A stretch of DNA of 64,000 nt from JAFDVL01 sp964631865 (GCA_964631865.1 CAZWAK010000018.1:8639-72638); one strand, 5' to 3'; shown: positions 1 to 9,315, numbered from the stretch's first letter. A program made the numbers and translations. Notes: generated by a model not told the origin, from the sequence alone.

Positions 1-784
1 GATTGATCGCCGTCACAATGCTCGCTACGCCCACGCCAATGTAGCGGCCAGCCTGCTCGTAAATATCTTTGGCAATCATGTCGCCCTCAATCGCAGCCTG
101 GCAGACCAGTTCCGGCGTGATGCGGTTCAGATCGCCTTCGCAGAGTTCGGCGATGCGCGTCGTCAAGCCTTGCGCGACGGCTTTCATCCCCATCGCGGCA
201 ATCGCGGGGCCGGACGCGAACGCTTCCATACAACCATTGCTGCCACAGCCGCATTTCGGGCCGTACAAATCCACAATGACGTGACCGAGTTCGCCCGCCG
301 CGCCGCCGATGCCAAGATGCAATTTGCCATTGATGACCAAGCCGCCGCCGATGCCCGTGCCGAGCGTGTAGCAAGCGACCGTGTCCACGCCTTTGCCTGC
401 GCCGAATTGCCATTCGCCGAGCGTCATCGCCCGCGCGTCATTGATGATGCGCACGGGCAATTTGGCGTGTTCGCTGAGCTTGTCCGCCAGCGCCACATTG
501 CGCCATTGCCCCGGCAAATTGGGCAAAAACAAGGTGCGGCCTTTGTCCATATCAATCACGCCGGGCACGCCGATGCCGACGCCGCCCACTTTGGTTTTGC
601 CCACCTTACTTGTCGTGATGACGCGCTCGACCAACACGCCCATTTGCGCGATCACGGCATCGTAACCTTCGCGCGCGTGCGTCGGAATCGAAGTGGTACC
701 GCTGATGTCTCCTGTAGTGATGTTGACCAGCGCCGCTTTGATATTCGTGCCGCCGAGGTCAATGCCGATGAAGTAGTTTTTCAT
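1..784 (-). CDS. ROK family sugar kinase (glucokinase-like), C-terminus beyond window
   Basis: The protein starts MKNYFIGIDLGGTNIKAAL, the N-terminal phosphate-binding DxGGTxxK motif of ROK kinases. The ROK zinc motif CGCGSNGCME follows around residues 178-187, after the conserved GxExGH-type stretch (AGELGHV). Family knowledge: ROK proteins with an intact DxGGT motif and no N-terminal helix-turn-helix are cytoplasmic ATP-dependent hexose kinases; those with a helix-turn-helix are repressors. This one begins directly with the kinase domain, so a glucokinase or related sugar kinase is likely, but the sugar is not determined. About 261 residues are visible and the reading frame runs off the left edge, so roughly the last 50-60 residues are missing. 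Confidence 0.88.
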   Translation of the reverse strand, partial: MKNYFIGIDLGGTNIKAALVNITTGDISGTTSIPTHAREGYDAVIAQMGVLVERVITTSKVGKTKVGGVGIGVPGVIDMDKGRTLFLPNLPGQWRNVALADKLSEHAKLPVRIINDARAMTLGEWQFGAGKGVDTVACYTLGTGIGGGLVINGKLHLGIGGAAGELGHVIVDLYGPKCGCGSNGCMEAFASGPAIAAMGMKAVAQGLTTRIAELCEGDLNRITPELVCQAAIEGDMIAKDIYEQAGRYIGVGVASIVTAIN

Positions 785-818
785 GCTGGTTGATTTTTAG
801 GTTCGCGTGGTAACAGGC

Positions 819-890
819 GTTAAGAGTTCAAGCTTCAGCTTGGTTGTATGTTACCGAGCGAAAAGCCAAGCTGAAGCTTGAACTCTTAAC
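819..890. repeat. Inverted repeat, AAGCTTCAGCTTG family
   Basis: Two perfect 25-bp arms (819-843 and 866-890) flank a 22-bp loop. The core word AAGCTTCAGCTTG recurs in hairpins at 24311-24383 and, as a variant, at 29227-29287. It lies between two minus-strand genes and could stop transcription leaving the J-domain gene or entering the ROK gene, but there is no clear T-run. Confidence 0.85.
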
Positions 891-944
891 CTCTTTCCAC
901 CTCTTCAGTTACTTGCAAAATTTTCCCAAAGAGAAAGTAAATAT

Positions 945-1664
945 TTATGCCGGAACCGTCAATTCCGCCTGCAATGTCGTCAGGCGATTTTGTGATTTGC
1001 GAATCTGACGTTCGACCTGACTCACCAGTTCCTGCAAGAAATCATGCCCAATCGCGGCGGCGCGGTCGGCGCGAAGTTTTAGACGATACAACTCCGAATT
1101 CTTCACGCGCTCCAACTCAGCATCATGATCGCTGATGCGCTCCTGCGTCGTCGCAATCGCGCGCATGACTTGCACCAAATCTACGGCGGACAAGCTCTGG
1201 CGCGTCAGTTCGGCGAAATTGGATTCCGTACTCAGCAACGCCTGCAAACGATCTTCGGCTCCGGCTTCGTACGCTTGATTCGCGGCGATCATCAACTTGT
1301 GGCGATACTCGCGTTCCTGTTCATTGCCTGCGAGATCGGGATGACACAGCCGCGCGACTTCGCGGTAGAGTTTTTTCAAATTGTCTGCCGCGTGAAATTT
1401 GGTTTGCCCGCATTCGAGTTCGTTGCTGACGGAGTAATCTTCGGCGGCCACCTGTTGTCCGAGCGTCGCCGCGATTTGCTTTTCGATCTCGGCGAGTTCG
1501 TCAAACTTTTTGCCAACGGCTTCCAGATAGTTCAATTCAAACTCGCGCACCGCCGCTTGCAGCGTCGCCAATTCGGTTTCGCGCGCGGCGAGCGTGTCTT
1601 CGAGTTGTTTGAGTTCGCCGCGCTTTGCTTCGAGTTCGCGCTGTTCGGTGAGAATCAAATCCAT
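945..1664 (-). CDS. J-domain coiled-coil protein
   Basis: A protein of about 239 residues with long heptad-like helices at both ends (rich in E, K, L, Q) and a central J-domain-like segment containing the HPD tripeptide in LYREVARLCHPDLAGNE, followed by a helix with AANQAYEAG. The HPD loop is what J proteins use to stimulate the ATPase of DnaK. There is no G/F region or zinc domain, so it is not canonical DnaJ; it may recruit DnaK to a specific client. The ATG at 1664 is preferred to an upstream in-frame TTG at 1670; neither has a strong ribosome-binding site. No DnaK gene is visible in this window. Confidence 0.7.
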   Translation of the reverse strand: MDLILTEQRELEAKRGELKQLEDTLAARETELATLQAAVREFELNYLEAVGKKFDELAEIEKQIAATLGQQVAAEDYSVSNELECGQTKFHAADNLKKLYREVARLCHPDLAGNEQEREYRHKLMIAANQAYEAGAEDRLQALLSTESNFAELTRQSLSAVDLVQVMRAIATTQERISDHDAELERVKNSELYRLKLRADRAAAIGHDFLQELVSQVERQIRKSQNRLTTLQAELTVPA

Positions 1665-1677
1665 AAGCAATAGAATA

Positions 1678-1746
1678 CGGATGCTACAGATGGTACAGAT
1701 GAATACTGATCTGATCCGCGTGAATCCGTTTTATCTGTTTCATCCG
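1678..1746. repeat. Inverted arrays of 9-bp units
   Basis: Left units CGGATGCTA, CAGATGGTA, CAGATGAAT (1678-1704) face right units GTGAATCCG, TTTTATCTG, TTTCATCCG (1720-1746), which are CGGATTCAC, CAGATAAAA and CGGATGAAA on the other strand. The region between the DUF512 and J-domain genes is therefore a hairpin built from short tandem units. Confidence 0.75.
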
Positions 1747-1760
1747 TGTTCCATCCCGCC

Positions 1761-3170
1761 TCAAGCCGAAATGGAAGTCACTTGTCCGTAATCGTGCGAC
1801 AACACGCGGAATTCTTTTGCCGCCGTTGGCTCCGGCAAATCGAGCAGCTCGTTCCAGCTTTTGGCAATGCGCCAGCCAATGTTCACTTCCAACTCGCCGA
1901 CGGTCATATCGTCGAGAAACTTTTGATCGTGCTCGCGCCAGCAATCTTTCGGGATCATCACGAATTTGCCTGCGAAGTTTGATGCGGCATTCACGAAATC
2001 GCGCCCGGTCAATAAGCCTGCGACCGTGACGCCTTTGCCGAAAAACGTGTTTTCAACCGCGACCGCTTGCAGGCGCGTGCCGAACGTGGCGTTCATTTCG
2101 TCGCAGGCTTGCTTGAGCATCGGGAAAAACAACTCGCCCGTCGCAATCGTGCCGTAAATCGCTTTCGCAGCCTTGTCGCTGAATTCGCCACGCGCCCGTT
2201 TCTTTTCCAGTTGTTTCATGCGCTTCGCGTGGTCTTCAAAAAACTGTCGCACCATCCCAACGCCGTCTTCGATCTGCGGATAGGAAGCGTCTTCGGCTTC
2301 GTGCCCGCGAATAATTCGGTAATGTTTTTTGTCAGGAATCGGACGCCGCGCACGAATGTAAAACTCATCGCCGAGAAACGCGAAGACCGTGCCGATTCTC
2401 TTGCGCAATTCGTTTTGAATCGGCGTCACCAAATCAATGATCTGCCCGCAATATTCGTCGGTCACAGGCGTCAGGCGATCCCGATATTTGTGCCCGTCCG
2501 TGATGCCGAGCGGCACAATCGCGGTCGAAACCAAACCGGGATGCAGTTCGGCCAAATCGTAAATCGTCTTCGTCAAATAATGCCCGTCGTTGATCGTCGG
2601 GCAGAGCACGACTTGCGCGTGAACTTCGATGCCGTTGTCTGTGAAGTGTTTGATTTGCGCGAGCACGTCAATGCGCTTGGCATGACCGAGCATGTATGAC
2701 CGCAAATCCAAATCCGTCGTGTGAACCGAGACATATTGCGGGCTGAGTTTTTGTTCGATGACGCGCGCGATTTCGTTTTTGCCAATCGTCGTCAGCGTCG
2801 AGTAATTGCCGTACATAAACGAAAACCGCACGTCTTCGTCGCGCACCCACAAACTCGCGCGCGAACCGACCGGGTTTTGCTGAATGAAGCAGAAGATGCA
2901 ATCGTTGCCGCATTGGCGCGGTGTCATCGGCTCGAAATCAATGCCCCAGGCTTCGGCTTCGTCTTTTTCAACTTCAATCTCCCACTCCTCGCCGTCGCTT
3001 TTGACGACTTCAAGCGTGAGTTCTTCTTCGCCTGAAGTCAGAAACTTGAAATCCAACGCATCGCGCACGCGCTGGCCGTTGATCGTCCACACGCGGTCGC
3101 CGCTGGCCAAATCCAACTCTGCCGCCAACGAACCCGCCTCGACGCCTATAATTTTGATGCCTTTTGCCAT
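1761..3170 (-). CDS. DUF512 family radical-SAM-like iron-sulfur protein with N-terminal PDZ-like domain
   Basis: A 469-residue protein. Residues 1-70 resemble a PDZ domain (GVEAGSLAAELDLASGDRV, INGQRV). Around residues 88-97 is CGNDCIFCFIQQNP, a CxxxCxxC radical-SAM-type cluster motif. The DUF512 domain forms the C-terminal half (GKGVTVAGLLTGRDF, VMIPKDCWR). Length and order match the conserved bacterial family often annotated as FeS-binding DUF512 protein. The reaction is unknown; binding of a [4Fe-4S] cluster and S-adenosylmethionine is inferred from the motif. The start ATG is the natural beginning of the PDZ-like domain. The gene is transcribed away from pilT. Confidence 0.88.
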   Translation of the reverse strand: MAKGIKIIGVEAGSLAAELDLASGDRVWTINGQRVRDALDFKFLTSGEEELTLEVVKSDGEEWEIEVEKDEAEAWGIDFEPMTPRQCGNDCIFCFIQQNPVGSRASLWVRDEDVRFSFMYGNYSTLTTIGKNEIARVIEQKLSPQYVSVHTTDLDLRSYMLGHAKRIDVLAQIKHFTDNGIEVHAQVVLCPTINDGHYLTKTIYDLAELHPGLVSTAIVPLGITDGHKYRDRLTPVTDEYCGQIIDLVTPIQNELRKRIGTVFAFLGDEFYIRARRPIPDKKHYRIIRGHEAEDASYPQIEDGVGMVRQFFEDHAKRMKQLEKKRARGEFSDKAAKAIYGTIATGELFFPMLKQACDEMNATFGTRLQAVAVENTFFGKGVTVAGLLTGRDFVNAASNFAGKFVMIPKDCWREHDQKFLDDMTVGELEVNIGWRIAKSWNELLDLPEPTAAKEFRVLSHDYGQVTSISA

Positions 3171-3228
3171 GTTGACTGAAGATATAGCAGATGACGCCGA
3201 TTATGGAAATCCCTGCCCAAATTCGTGA

Positions 3229-3257
3229 TTGACCCGGCGCGGCACGATGGCTATGAT
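3229..3257 (+). promoter_or_regulatory. Sigma-70-type promoter for pilT
   Basis: TTGACC at 3229-3234 and TATGAT at 3252-3257 are separated by exactly 17 bp. The predicted start of transcription near 3264 gives a leader of about 70 nt before the GTG start at 3333. Confidence 0.6.
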
Positions 3258-3332
3258 AGCCGTGTTTTCAAGCGCGCTTGCCCCTCGTAACAACTTCCGA
3301 ACAATCCACCCCCAATCCTTCAGGAGTCAATC

Positions 3333-4577
3333 GTGAGCCAATCTTCTGCACCTACGCCTTCGCCTGCCACCTTACCGACGATGCCCGCACAATCGTCCAA
3401 TCCGCTGCAAGCGGCCACCGATAACTTTCATCGCGTGTTGGTCGCCATGACTTCGGTCGAAGGCCGCGTGAGCGACTTGATCTTTTCGCCCGGACGCCCG
3501 CCTCAAGTCGAACTCAACAGCCGTCTGACGCCCGTCAACATTCCCGGCTTGGAAATGTTGACGCCGGATCACACTTCGACAATTGCGACGGTGCTGACAC
3601 AAAATCATCGCGTCGCCGCACAAACGTTGCAGGAAAACGGTGCCGCAGATTTGTCCTACAGCGTGCAGAATTATTCGCGTTTTCGCGTCAATATTTTCAA
3701 GCAGCGGGGCAGCTTTGCCATTGTCATGCGCGTCATCAATTCCGAAATTCCGAACTTCGACAAATTGAATTTGCCCGTGCAATTGAAACAAATCGCCGAG
3801 TTGAAAAACGGCATCGTGCTGGTCACAGGCCCAACGGGTTCCGGCAAAAGTTCGACGCTCGCGGCGATCATTGATTACATCAACGAGACGCGCTATGACC
3901 ATATTCTGACGATTGAAGACCCGATTGAATTCATGCATCGGCACAAAAACTGCACGATTCATCAGCGCGAATTGTATGCCGATACGCCGAGCTTTTCGTT
4001 GGCCTTGCGCGCGGCGCTCAGACAAGCGCCGAAAGTGATTTTGGTGGGCGAAATGCGCGACCGCGAGACGATTGAAATTGCGATGGAGGCTTCGGAAACT
4101 GGCCACCTGGTGCTTTCGACGTTGCACACGATAGACGCTTCCAAAACGATTGACCGCATCATCGGCGTGTTTCCAAAAAACGAAGAACCAACCATTCGCA
4201 CGCGCCTTTCGCAATCGTTTCGCTTCATCGTTTCGCAACGCCTGATTCCGCGTCAGGACGGCGGAGGCCGCGTCGCCGCCATTGAAATTCTCAAGTCCAC
4301 GATGCGCACGCGGGAATACATCGAAAAAGGCGAGCGCGACGGCAAATCGTTGCTGGACGCCATTCGCGACGGCGAATTGGAAGGCATGCAATGCTTCGAT
4401 CAAGTGTTGGAACGCTACGTCCGCGATGGCTCAGTGGCGTATCAAACCGCGCTCGAATACGCGACGAATCGCAACAATCTGTCGTTGGCGTTGCGCGATT
4501 GGGAAGAAGCCCAACGGAAAACCAAAGCGCCCGCGCCGAGCAGCGGCGGCCCGTCCGTTCAGATTGAAAAATACTGA
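3333..4577 (+). CDS. pilT: Type IV pilus retraction ATPase, PilT family
   Basis: A 414-residue secretion ATPase. The Walker A motif GPTGSGKSS is at residues 166-174, followed by the Asp box (TIEDPIEFMH), the Walker B region (ILVGEMRDRETIEIAMEASETGHLVLSTLHT) and the AIEIL motif typical of PilT. In the family, PilT hexamers power pilus retraction and twitching from the cytoplasmic face of the inner membrane. E. coli-type PilT is about 345 residues; this one has an N-terminal Ser/Pro/Ala-rich extension of about 25 residues and a longer C-terminus. The GTG start follows CAGGAG with 7-nt spacing. No other pilus gene lies nearby. PilU-like function cannot be excluded. Confidence 0.9.
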   Translation: MSQSSAPTPSPATLPTMPAQSSNPLQAATDNFHRVLVAMTSVEGRVSDLIFSPGRPPQVELNSRLTPVNIPGLEMLTPDHTSTIATVLTQNHRVAAQTLQENGAADLSYSVQNYSRFRVNIFKQRGSFAIVMRVINSEIPNFDKLNLPVQLKQIAELKNGIVLVTGPTGSGKSSTLAAIIDYINETRYDHILTIEDPIEFMHRHKNCTIHQRELYADTPSFSLALRAALRQAPKVILVGEMRDRETIEIAMEASETGHLVLSTLHTIDASKTIDRIIGVFPKNEEPTIRTRLSQSFRFIVSQRLIPRQDGGGRVAAIEILKSTMRTREYIEKGERDGKSLLDAIRDGELEGMQCFDQVLERYVRDGSVAYQTALEYATNRNNLSLALRDWEEAQRKTKAPAPSSGGPSVQIEKY

Positions 4578-5278
4578 GGCGACTCCAACAGATACTCCAT
4601 TCCGCCGACTTTCAATTCAATACTCGTGGCGGTATAGCCTTGCGCCAACCATGCTTGAAATTGTTGGCGCACATTTGTTTGTACCTCTATCGTTTGCGGC
4701 TCCGCTGGAACAAAGATGCGTGCGCAATCGCTGGCAGGCACGTATGGCTGCCCGGCCAAAATCTGCTCGACGCGCGCTGAGCCGATCCACCATTCTGCCA
4801 ACAACCGATCCGTCGGACGACCCGCGTCCAAATGACTCGACACCTGCCCATAAACATTCGGCAAATAGTGCCGCACGACTGCGCCGAGTCGCACGAGATT
4901 GAAATACGCATTGCGCAACTTGAGCGGATCAAACGTCCATTCAATCAACTGAATGCGGCGTGCCAACGCATCTTCGCGCTGCGCCAGTTTGAGGCATCGC
5001 CCAATGCCGCAGTTCTGATACGACGGCAGTACGCCTGCCATGTGCGAATGAATGTAGCCTTTGCCATCGCGCAGTCCGACCAGTCCCAGCAAATATCCGA
5101 CCAGCTTCTCGCCGTCATACGCGCCGAACACTTGCCCGCCCGTTTTGGCCGCGACAACAAACATGTGCGATGGAATCAGTTCACGGTCGTTATCACCCCA
5201 CACGTCTTTTTGCAATTGAATGCACTGCTCGAATTCCACAAGTGTCATACACGGGCGGATGGTAATTTCAGGATTCAT
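4559..5278 (-). CDS. GNAT-like acyltransferase (COG3375-type)
   Basis: About 239 residues with a GNAT fold: VGYLLGL.. followed by the acyl-CoA-binding stretch GVLPSYQNCGIGRCLKLAQRE (the Q/R-x-x-G-x-G/A pattern near residue 90), then IEWTFDPLKLRNAYFNLVRLGAVVRHYLPNVYG, characteristic of the large COG3375 acetyltransferase-like proteins. The substrate is unknown. An in-frame ATG at 5308 exists, but it overlaps the upstream Uma2 gene; the ATG at 5278 gives the usual family N-terminus. Its 3' end overlaps the 3' end of pilT by 19 bp in convergent orientation. Confidence 0.75.
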   Translation of the reverse strand: MNPEITIRPCMTLVEFEQCIQLQKDVWGDNDRELIPSHMFVVAAKTGGQVFGAYDGEKLVGYLLGLVGLRDGKGYIHSHMAGVLPSYQNCGIGRCLKLAQREDALARRIQLIEWTFDPLKLRNAYFNLVRLGAVVRHYLPNVYGQVSSHLDAGRPTDRLLAEWWIGSARVEQILAGQPYVPASDCARIFVPAEPQTIEVQTNVRQQFQAWLAQGYTATSIELKVGGMEYLLESPQYFSI

Positions 5279-5294
5279 AGATCGGCTTTGAGGT

Positions 5295-5888
5295 TTATTC
5301 GGCGGCATCGAACGCTACACCGTTGTAGATGGCTGCGAGTGACAGCGTGCCTTGGATCGAAGGCAGTTCCAGCGTATCGGCAAGGTCGGTATAATCTTTG
5401 ACCACCCAAAAATTGCCTTGCCGAATGTACTGCGTGACTAGTGGCGCGTCTTGCGCAATCAACAGATATTCCTGCAACGAACGCAGCGCCTGATAGGCAA
5501 TGCGTTTTTCGTTCTTGTCTGCTTCTTCGGTGGTAGACGATAAAACCTCAGCCACCAACAGCGGATTCACCAGCGCATAAATCCCCCGCATATTTTCAAA
5601 CTGACTTTCTCCACAAACAACACTGGCATCAGCATAACGATAGGGTGGCAGCTTGGGTGTTTTGATAGCTGTCTCGCCAGTATAAGGCTGGCAGGGTTTC
5701 CCTTTAAGCTGTTCCCGGATTTCATAATAAACATTACCACTCAAGAGGTAATGCTTCGGCGTCCCGCCACTCATACAGACGATGTCTCCATCCCAGTATT
5801 CATAACGAGCCTCGCCCGCTTTTTCGAGCGCGAAGTATTCTTCGAGCGTGTGATAAGGACGCGGAAAATTTTTCAGATTGGCGACCAT
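5295..5888 (-). CDS. Uma2 family (DUF820) putative endonuclease
   Basis: A 197-residue PD-(D/E)xK-fold protein. Visible family marks are YEYWDGDIVCMSGG near the N-terminus, PPYRYADASVVCGE with the central Asp, and NPLLVAEVLSSTTE, in which the E of the ExK-type site lies, followed by YLLIAQD. Family knowledge: Uma2 proteins have a restriction-endonuclease fold, are numerous in cyanobacteria and related soil bacteria, and have no settled role. The ATG at 5888 has an ideal AAAGGAG 8 nt upstream, so it is preferred to the in-frame TTG at 5894. It closely resembles the protein at 19987-20592. It is co-directional with the GNAT gene, 16 bp apart. Confidence 0.85.
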   Translation of the reverse strand: MVANLKNFPRPYHTLEEYFALEKAGEARYEYWDGDIVCMSGGTPKHYLLSGNVYYEIREQLKGKPCQPYTGETAIKTPKLPPYRYADASVVCGESQFENMRGIYALVNPLLVAEVLSSTTEEADKNEKRIAYQALRSLQEYLLIAQDAPLVTQYIRQGNFWVVKDYTDLADTLELPSIQGTLSLAAIYNGVAFDAAE

Positions 5889-5979
5889 CAGCAAAACTCC
5901 TTTCTGGCGCGAAAAGTTTACCGCAATTTGCTGAAACTACCTACGCGGCGCGGCGTAAATCCGCTATGATGGAGTGGCT

Positions 5980-8556
5980 ATGAAATTCATCCTGCGAATG
6001 GCTTATCGTGAAATCCGTGCTTCGTGGCATCGGTTGTTGTTTTTCTTCCTCTGCATCGCCATCGGCGTCGGCTCCATCGTCAGCCTGCGCTCCATTGTGC
6101 AAAACGTGCGCGCGTCTGTCTCGCAGCAAGCACAAGCGTTGATGACCGCCGATGTGCAAATTTCTTCGGGCAACGTCTTCAACAACGAAGCGAAAGCCGT
6201 GTTGGAGACGTATTACAAATCGCCCGACGTGCTTGCCCACGCCGATTCGATTGAGATGCCGACGATGGTGCGCGCACTCAACAACGCGAACGTCGCGCCG
6301 AAGCAAGTTGAACTGCGCGCCGTGCAAGCGACGTGGCCGTTTTATGGCGAGATGATTTTGAGCGGCGGGCAACGTTACGATTTTTCGCTGCTCAAAGATC
6401 GCGGCCTCGTCGTGCGTCCGGCCTTGCTGCAACAACTGGGCGTCAACCTCGGCGACAAAGTCAAAATCGGCACGCTCGAATTCACGATTCGCGGCGTCAT
6501 CGAACAGGAACCGGGCAACACGCTCACCGCCTTCAGCTTTGGCCCGCGCGTGTTTGCGGCGTATGACGACGTGATCGCTGCCGGGCTGACAGGCTTCGGT
6601 TCGCGCGCGCGCTATCGGGTGCAACTCAAGACGCAAACTGGACAGGCCGAAGCCGTCACCAAACAAATTAAAGACGAATTGAAAGCGCAGCCGACCATCA
6701 GCGTCCGTTCGTACCGCGATGCCGAAAACCGCGTCGCCGAATCGTTCACGCAAGTCGAAAACTTTCTGAGCCTGATTGGCTTGATTATTCTGGTGCTCGG
6801 CGGCATCGGCATTTCGAGCGTGACGCGCGTGTTCATTCAGCAAAAGATGAAAACCGTCGCGGTGCTGAAATGCCTGGGCGGCAGAAATGCGCGCGTGCTC
6901 GGTACCTATCTCGCGCAAGTCATGGCGCTCGGCATCATCGGCAGCGCGATGGGTTTGTTGATCTCGAAAGTTGTGATGATTTTGTTGCCACGCTATTTGG
7001 CCGACCGCATTCCGGCAGGCATTGAAATCGGCTTGACGTGGCCAGCGATTGCGCAAGGGTTCGGCATCGGCATCTTGATTGCGATTCTCTTCGCCGCCCT
7101 GCCGTTATTGGAGATTCGCAACATCAAACCGATTCTCGTGCTGCGTGCGACCGATTTGGTGAAAGGGCGTTGGTTTGACCCGGTCAAGATCGGCGCGGGC
7201 GCAGTCGTGATCGCGGGGCTGGTCGCGCTCGCCGGATGGCAAGCGGGGTCGCTCAAAATCGGCGCGATTTTCTTAGCCGGACTCGCCGCGACCGCATTCA
7301 TTCTCAATCTGGCAGGCACGTTGCTGATTCGCTTTGTGAAGCAGTTGCGCCACGTCAATTCGTTCGTCTTGCGGCAAGGCATCAACAGCCTCTATCGCCC
7401 CGGCAACCAAACGAAAGTCATTTTGCTCGCGGTCGGACTCGGCGCGTTTTTCATCATTTCAGTGCGGCTGCTGCAAACGAATCTGCTCGATGAATTCAGT
7501 TTGAATCTGGCGGCGGACGCGCCCGACATGTACCTGATTGACATTCAGCCGCAACAGCGCGAAGGCGTTGCTGAACTCATCACCAAAGAGCTTGGCGCAA
7601 AGCCCGAATTGATTCCGACCCTGCGCGCCCGCATCGCCGAAATCAACGGACAAGCCATCAACACGAACTTCGACGACAAGGACAAATCGCGCGAGCAGCA
7701 GCAAAATCAAGGCCAGAATCAAGGCCAAAACCGCGGCATGCTGATGCGCGATTACGTTTGCACATATCGCAACTACGTTGATCCGAACGAACAAGTCATC
7801 GCGGGAACCTTCTGGGATTCGTCGCCTGCCACGCAGCCCGAAATCTCCATCGAAGAAATCGTGCAGAAGGAATTGAAGCTGAACCTCGGCGATGCGATGA
7901 CGTTTGATTTCGCCGGGACGCGCGTCACCGCCAAAGTCACGAGCGTGCGGCGCGTGGATTGGAAGGGCGCGCGCATTGGTTTCTTCGTCGTCTTTCGCCC
8001 CGGCGCGCTCGATGCGTTGCCGCAACAAATGCTCATCACCGCCGTCAAAGCACCGCCGCCCGGAGCCGCGCGCGTCAACTTCCAACGCGGCTTGCTCGAA
8101 CGCTTCGGCAACATTTCGGTGATTGATGTGCGCGACATTTTGGAAGCCGCCTCGAAGGTCATTGACACGGTTTCGACAGCGGTCACATTCGTCGGCGGCT
8201 TTGTGTTTTTGAGCGGCTTATTGATCCTGATCGGTTCGATTGCGATGACGAAATATCATCGGTTGTACGAATCCGCGATCCTGAAAACATTGGGCGCGAA
8301 ACGCAAATTGATCGTGCTGATTACGCTGATCGAATACGGTGTGCTGGGCGCATTGGCAGGCTTGATCGGGTCGGCGGCGGCGATTTTGTTGAGTTGGTCA
8401 GTCAGCAAATACGCGCTCGAAATCGGCTGGTCCTTCGTGCCTTCGATCAACGTGGTCGGCGTCGGGTTGACGTTGTTGCTGGTCACGGTGATCGGCGTGC
8501 TTTCGAGTTGGGATGTGATGATCAAGAAGCCGCTCGGTATTTTGCGCGCGGAATGA
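5980..8556 (+). CDS. Large FtsX-type ABC transporter permease, orphan
   Basis: A protein of about 858 residues with the YbbP/MacB-like plan: an N-terminal membrane helix (LLFFFLCIAIGVGSIVSL), a periplasmic MacB_PCD-like domain, a first FtsX block of three helices (about 265-390), more helices (about 405-455), a second extracytoplasmic domain containing a low-complexity QNQGQNQGQNRG stretch, and a C-terminal FtsX block (VGGFVFLSGLLILIG onward). Such permeases work with a LolD/MacB-type ATPase in lipoprotein or substrate extrusion. No ATPase gene is adjacent; the only one in the window (60281-61003) belongs to another operon. The ATG at 5980 follows GGAG with 5-nt spacing. Confidence 0.85.
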   Translation: MKFILRMAYREIRASWHRLLFFFLCIAIGVGSIVSLRSIVQNVRASVSQQAQALMTADVQISSGNVFNNEAKAVLETYYKSPDVLAHADSIEMPTMVRALNNANVAPKQVELRAVQATWPFYGEMILSGGQRYDFSLLKDRGLVVRPALLQQLGVNLGDKVKIGTLEFTIRGVIEQEPGNTLTAFSFGPRVFAAYDDVIAAGLTGFGSRARYRVQLKTQTGQAEAVTKQIKDELKAQPTISVRSYRDAENRVAESFTQVENFLSLIGLIILVLGGIGISSVTRVFIQQKMKTVAVLKCLGGRNARVLGTYLAQVMALGIIGSAMGLLISKVVMILLPRYLADRIPAGIEIGLTWPAIAQGFGIGILIAILFAALPLLEIRNIKPILVLRATDLVKGRWFDPVKIGAGAVVIAGLVALAGWQAGSLKIGAIFLAGLAATAFILNLAGTLLIRFVKQLRHVNSFVLRQGINSLYRPGNQTKVILLAVGLGAFFIISVRLLQTNLLDEFSLNLAADAPDMYLIDIQPQQREGVAELITKELGAKPELIPTLRARIAEINGQAINTNFDDKDKSREQQQNQGQNQGQNRGMLMRDYVCTYRNYVDPNEQVIAGTFWDSSPATQPEISIEEIVQKELKLNLGDAMTFDFAGTRVTAKVTSVRRVDWKGARIGFFVVFRPGALDALPQQMLITAVKAPPPGAARVNFQRGLLERFGNISVIDVRDILEAASKVIDTVSTAVTFVGGFVFLSGLLILIGSIAMTKYHRLYESAILKTLGAKRKLIVLITLIEYGVLGALAGLIGSAAAILLSWSVSKYALEIGWSFVPSINVVGVGLTLLLVTVIGVLSSWDVMIKKPLGILRAE

Positions 8557-8567
8557 TTCGCAACAAC

Positions 8568-8633
8568 GTAACGCGATTTGCCAAATCGCAAGCGCGCCCA
8601 AGTGAAGACGCGCGATTTAGCAAATCGCGTTAC
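8568..8633. repeat. Pair of CGCGATTT-AAATCGCG palindromes in inverted orientation
   Basis: GTAACGCGATTTGCCAAATC begins at 8568 and the reverse-oriented CGCGATTTAGCAAATCGCG plus TTAC ends at 8633. Each unit is an 8+3+8 palindrome and the two units also pair with each other. The right unit supplies the TAA stop codon of the ACP phosphodiesterase gene at 8630-8632. Confidence 0.9.
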
Positions 8634-9199
8634 GTCTTCACGAAACTGCGCAGGTCAGGGAAAAACGTCAGGAAATCCTGCTCAAATCGTTCGTAATTCC
8701 GCCGCAATTCTTCCCCGCCACTTGCCAGCATCTCGCCTCGACTCAAGCGTCGTGACATGCGTTGCAACGTCAACTCAATCCACTCCACCCGCGCATACGA
8801 ACCCAGCCAATCCTCGGCGCGCATAAACGGCAACATCCGTTGCAGCTTCTCCGGCAACAATGCGTGATGTGCGTGCAGCGCCGCATAAACATTGGTCGTA
8901 AATGATTGCAATTCAACTTCACTGAAGCGCGTCCAATGCTTCGCCAAATAGTGATCGAAGAAAATGTCGAGCAACACACCTGCAAATCGTCTGCGTTCCG
9001 GCGCGACGATGGTCTTGCTCGCGCGCACAATCGGATGCGCGTCGGTGAACGAATCAATGCGGCGATGGAGTTCGATGTTGTGCTGAATGACGGGCGCGTA
9101 GTTGTTCTTCGCCGCGCCTTTGACAAAGTCGCCGAGCATCGCGCCAACTAAGGACTCCGGCGTGTCGTCGGCCAAAAATAAATGTGCAAGGTAGTTCAT
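8630..9199 (-). CDS. acpH: Acyl carrier protein phosphodiesterase (DUF479)
   Basis: 189 residues, close to the 193 of E. coli AcpH. It begins MNYLAHLFLADDTPESLVGAMLGDFVKG, the signature of the family, with further conserved ELHRRIDSFTDAHP and GVLLDIFFDHYLAKHW, which hold the HD-like metal-binding histidines and aspartates. The enzyme removes the 4'-phosphopantetheine arm from holo-ACP in the cytoplasm. It is a single gene with a hairpin upstream (9231-9294). Its stop codon is provided by the palindromic repeat at 8611-8633, so the repeat may have replaced the original end of the gene. Confidence 0.88.
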   Translation of the reverse strand: MNYLAHLFLADDTPESLVGAMLGDFVKGAAKNNYAPVIQHNIELHRRIDSFTDAHPIVRASKTIVAPERRRFAGVLLDIFFDHYLAKHWTRFSEVELQSFTTNVYAALHAHHALLPEKLQRMLPFMRAEDWLGSYARVEWIELTLQRMSRRLSRGEMLASGGEELRRNYERFEQDFLTFFPDLRSFVKT

Positions 9200-9230
9200 T
9201 TAGAATTTTTGAAGACCACAAAGAAATTCA

Positions 9231-9294
9231 GACAGGATTTACATGATGAACAGGATTACCCACTCATCATCTTGTGAATCTTGTAAATCCTGTC
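9231..9294. repeat. Inverted arrays of 9-bp units
   Basis: The left part contains GACAGGATT, TACATGATG, AACAGGATT; the right part contains ATCTTGTGA, ATCTTGTAA, ATCCTGTCG. The outer 13 bp (9231-9243 and 9282-9294) are perfectly complementary. It lies between acpH and the SpoIIE-type gene and may be a terminator for the latter. Confidence 0.7.
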
Positions 9295-9315
9295 GAAAAT
9301 TGCTGGTTCGTTCAG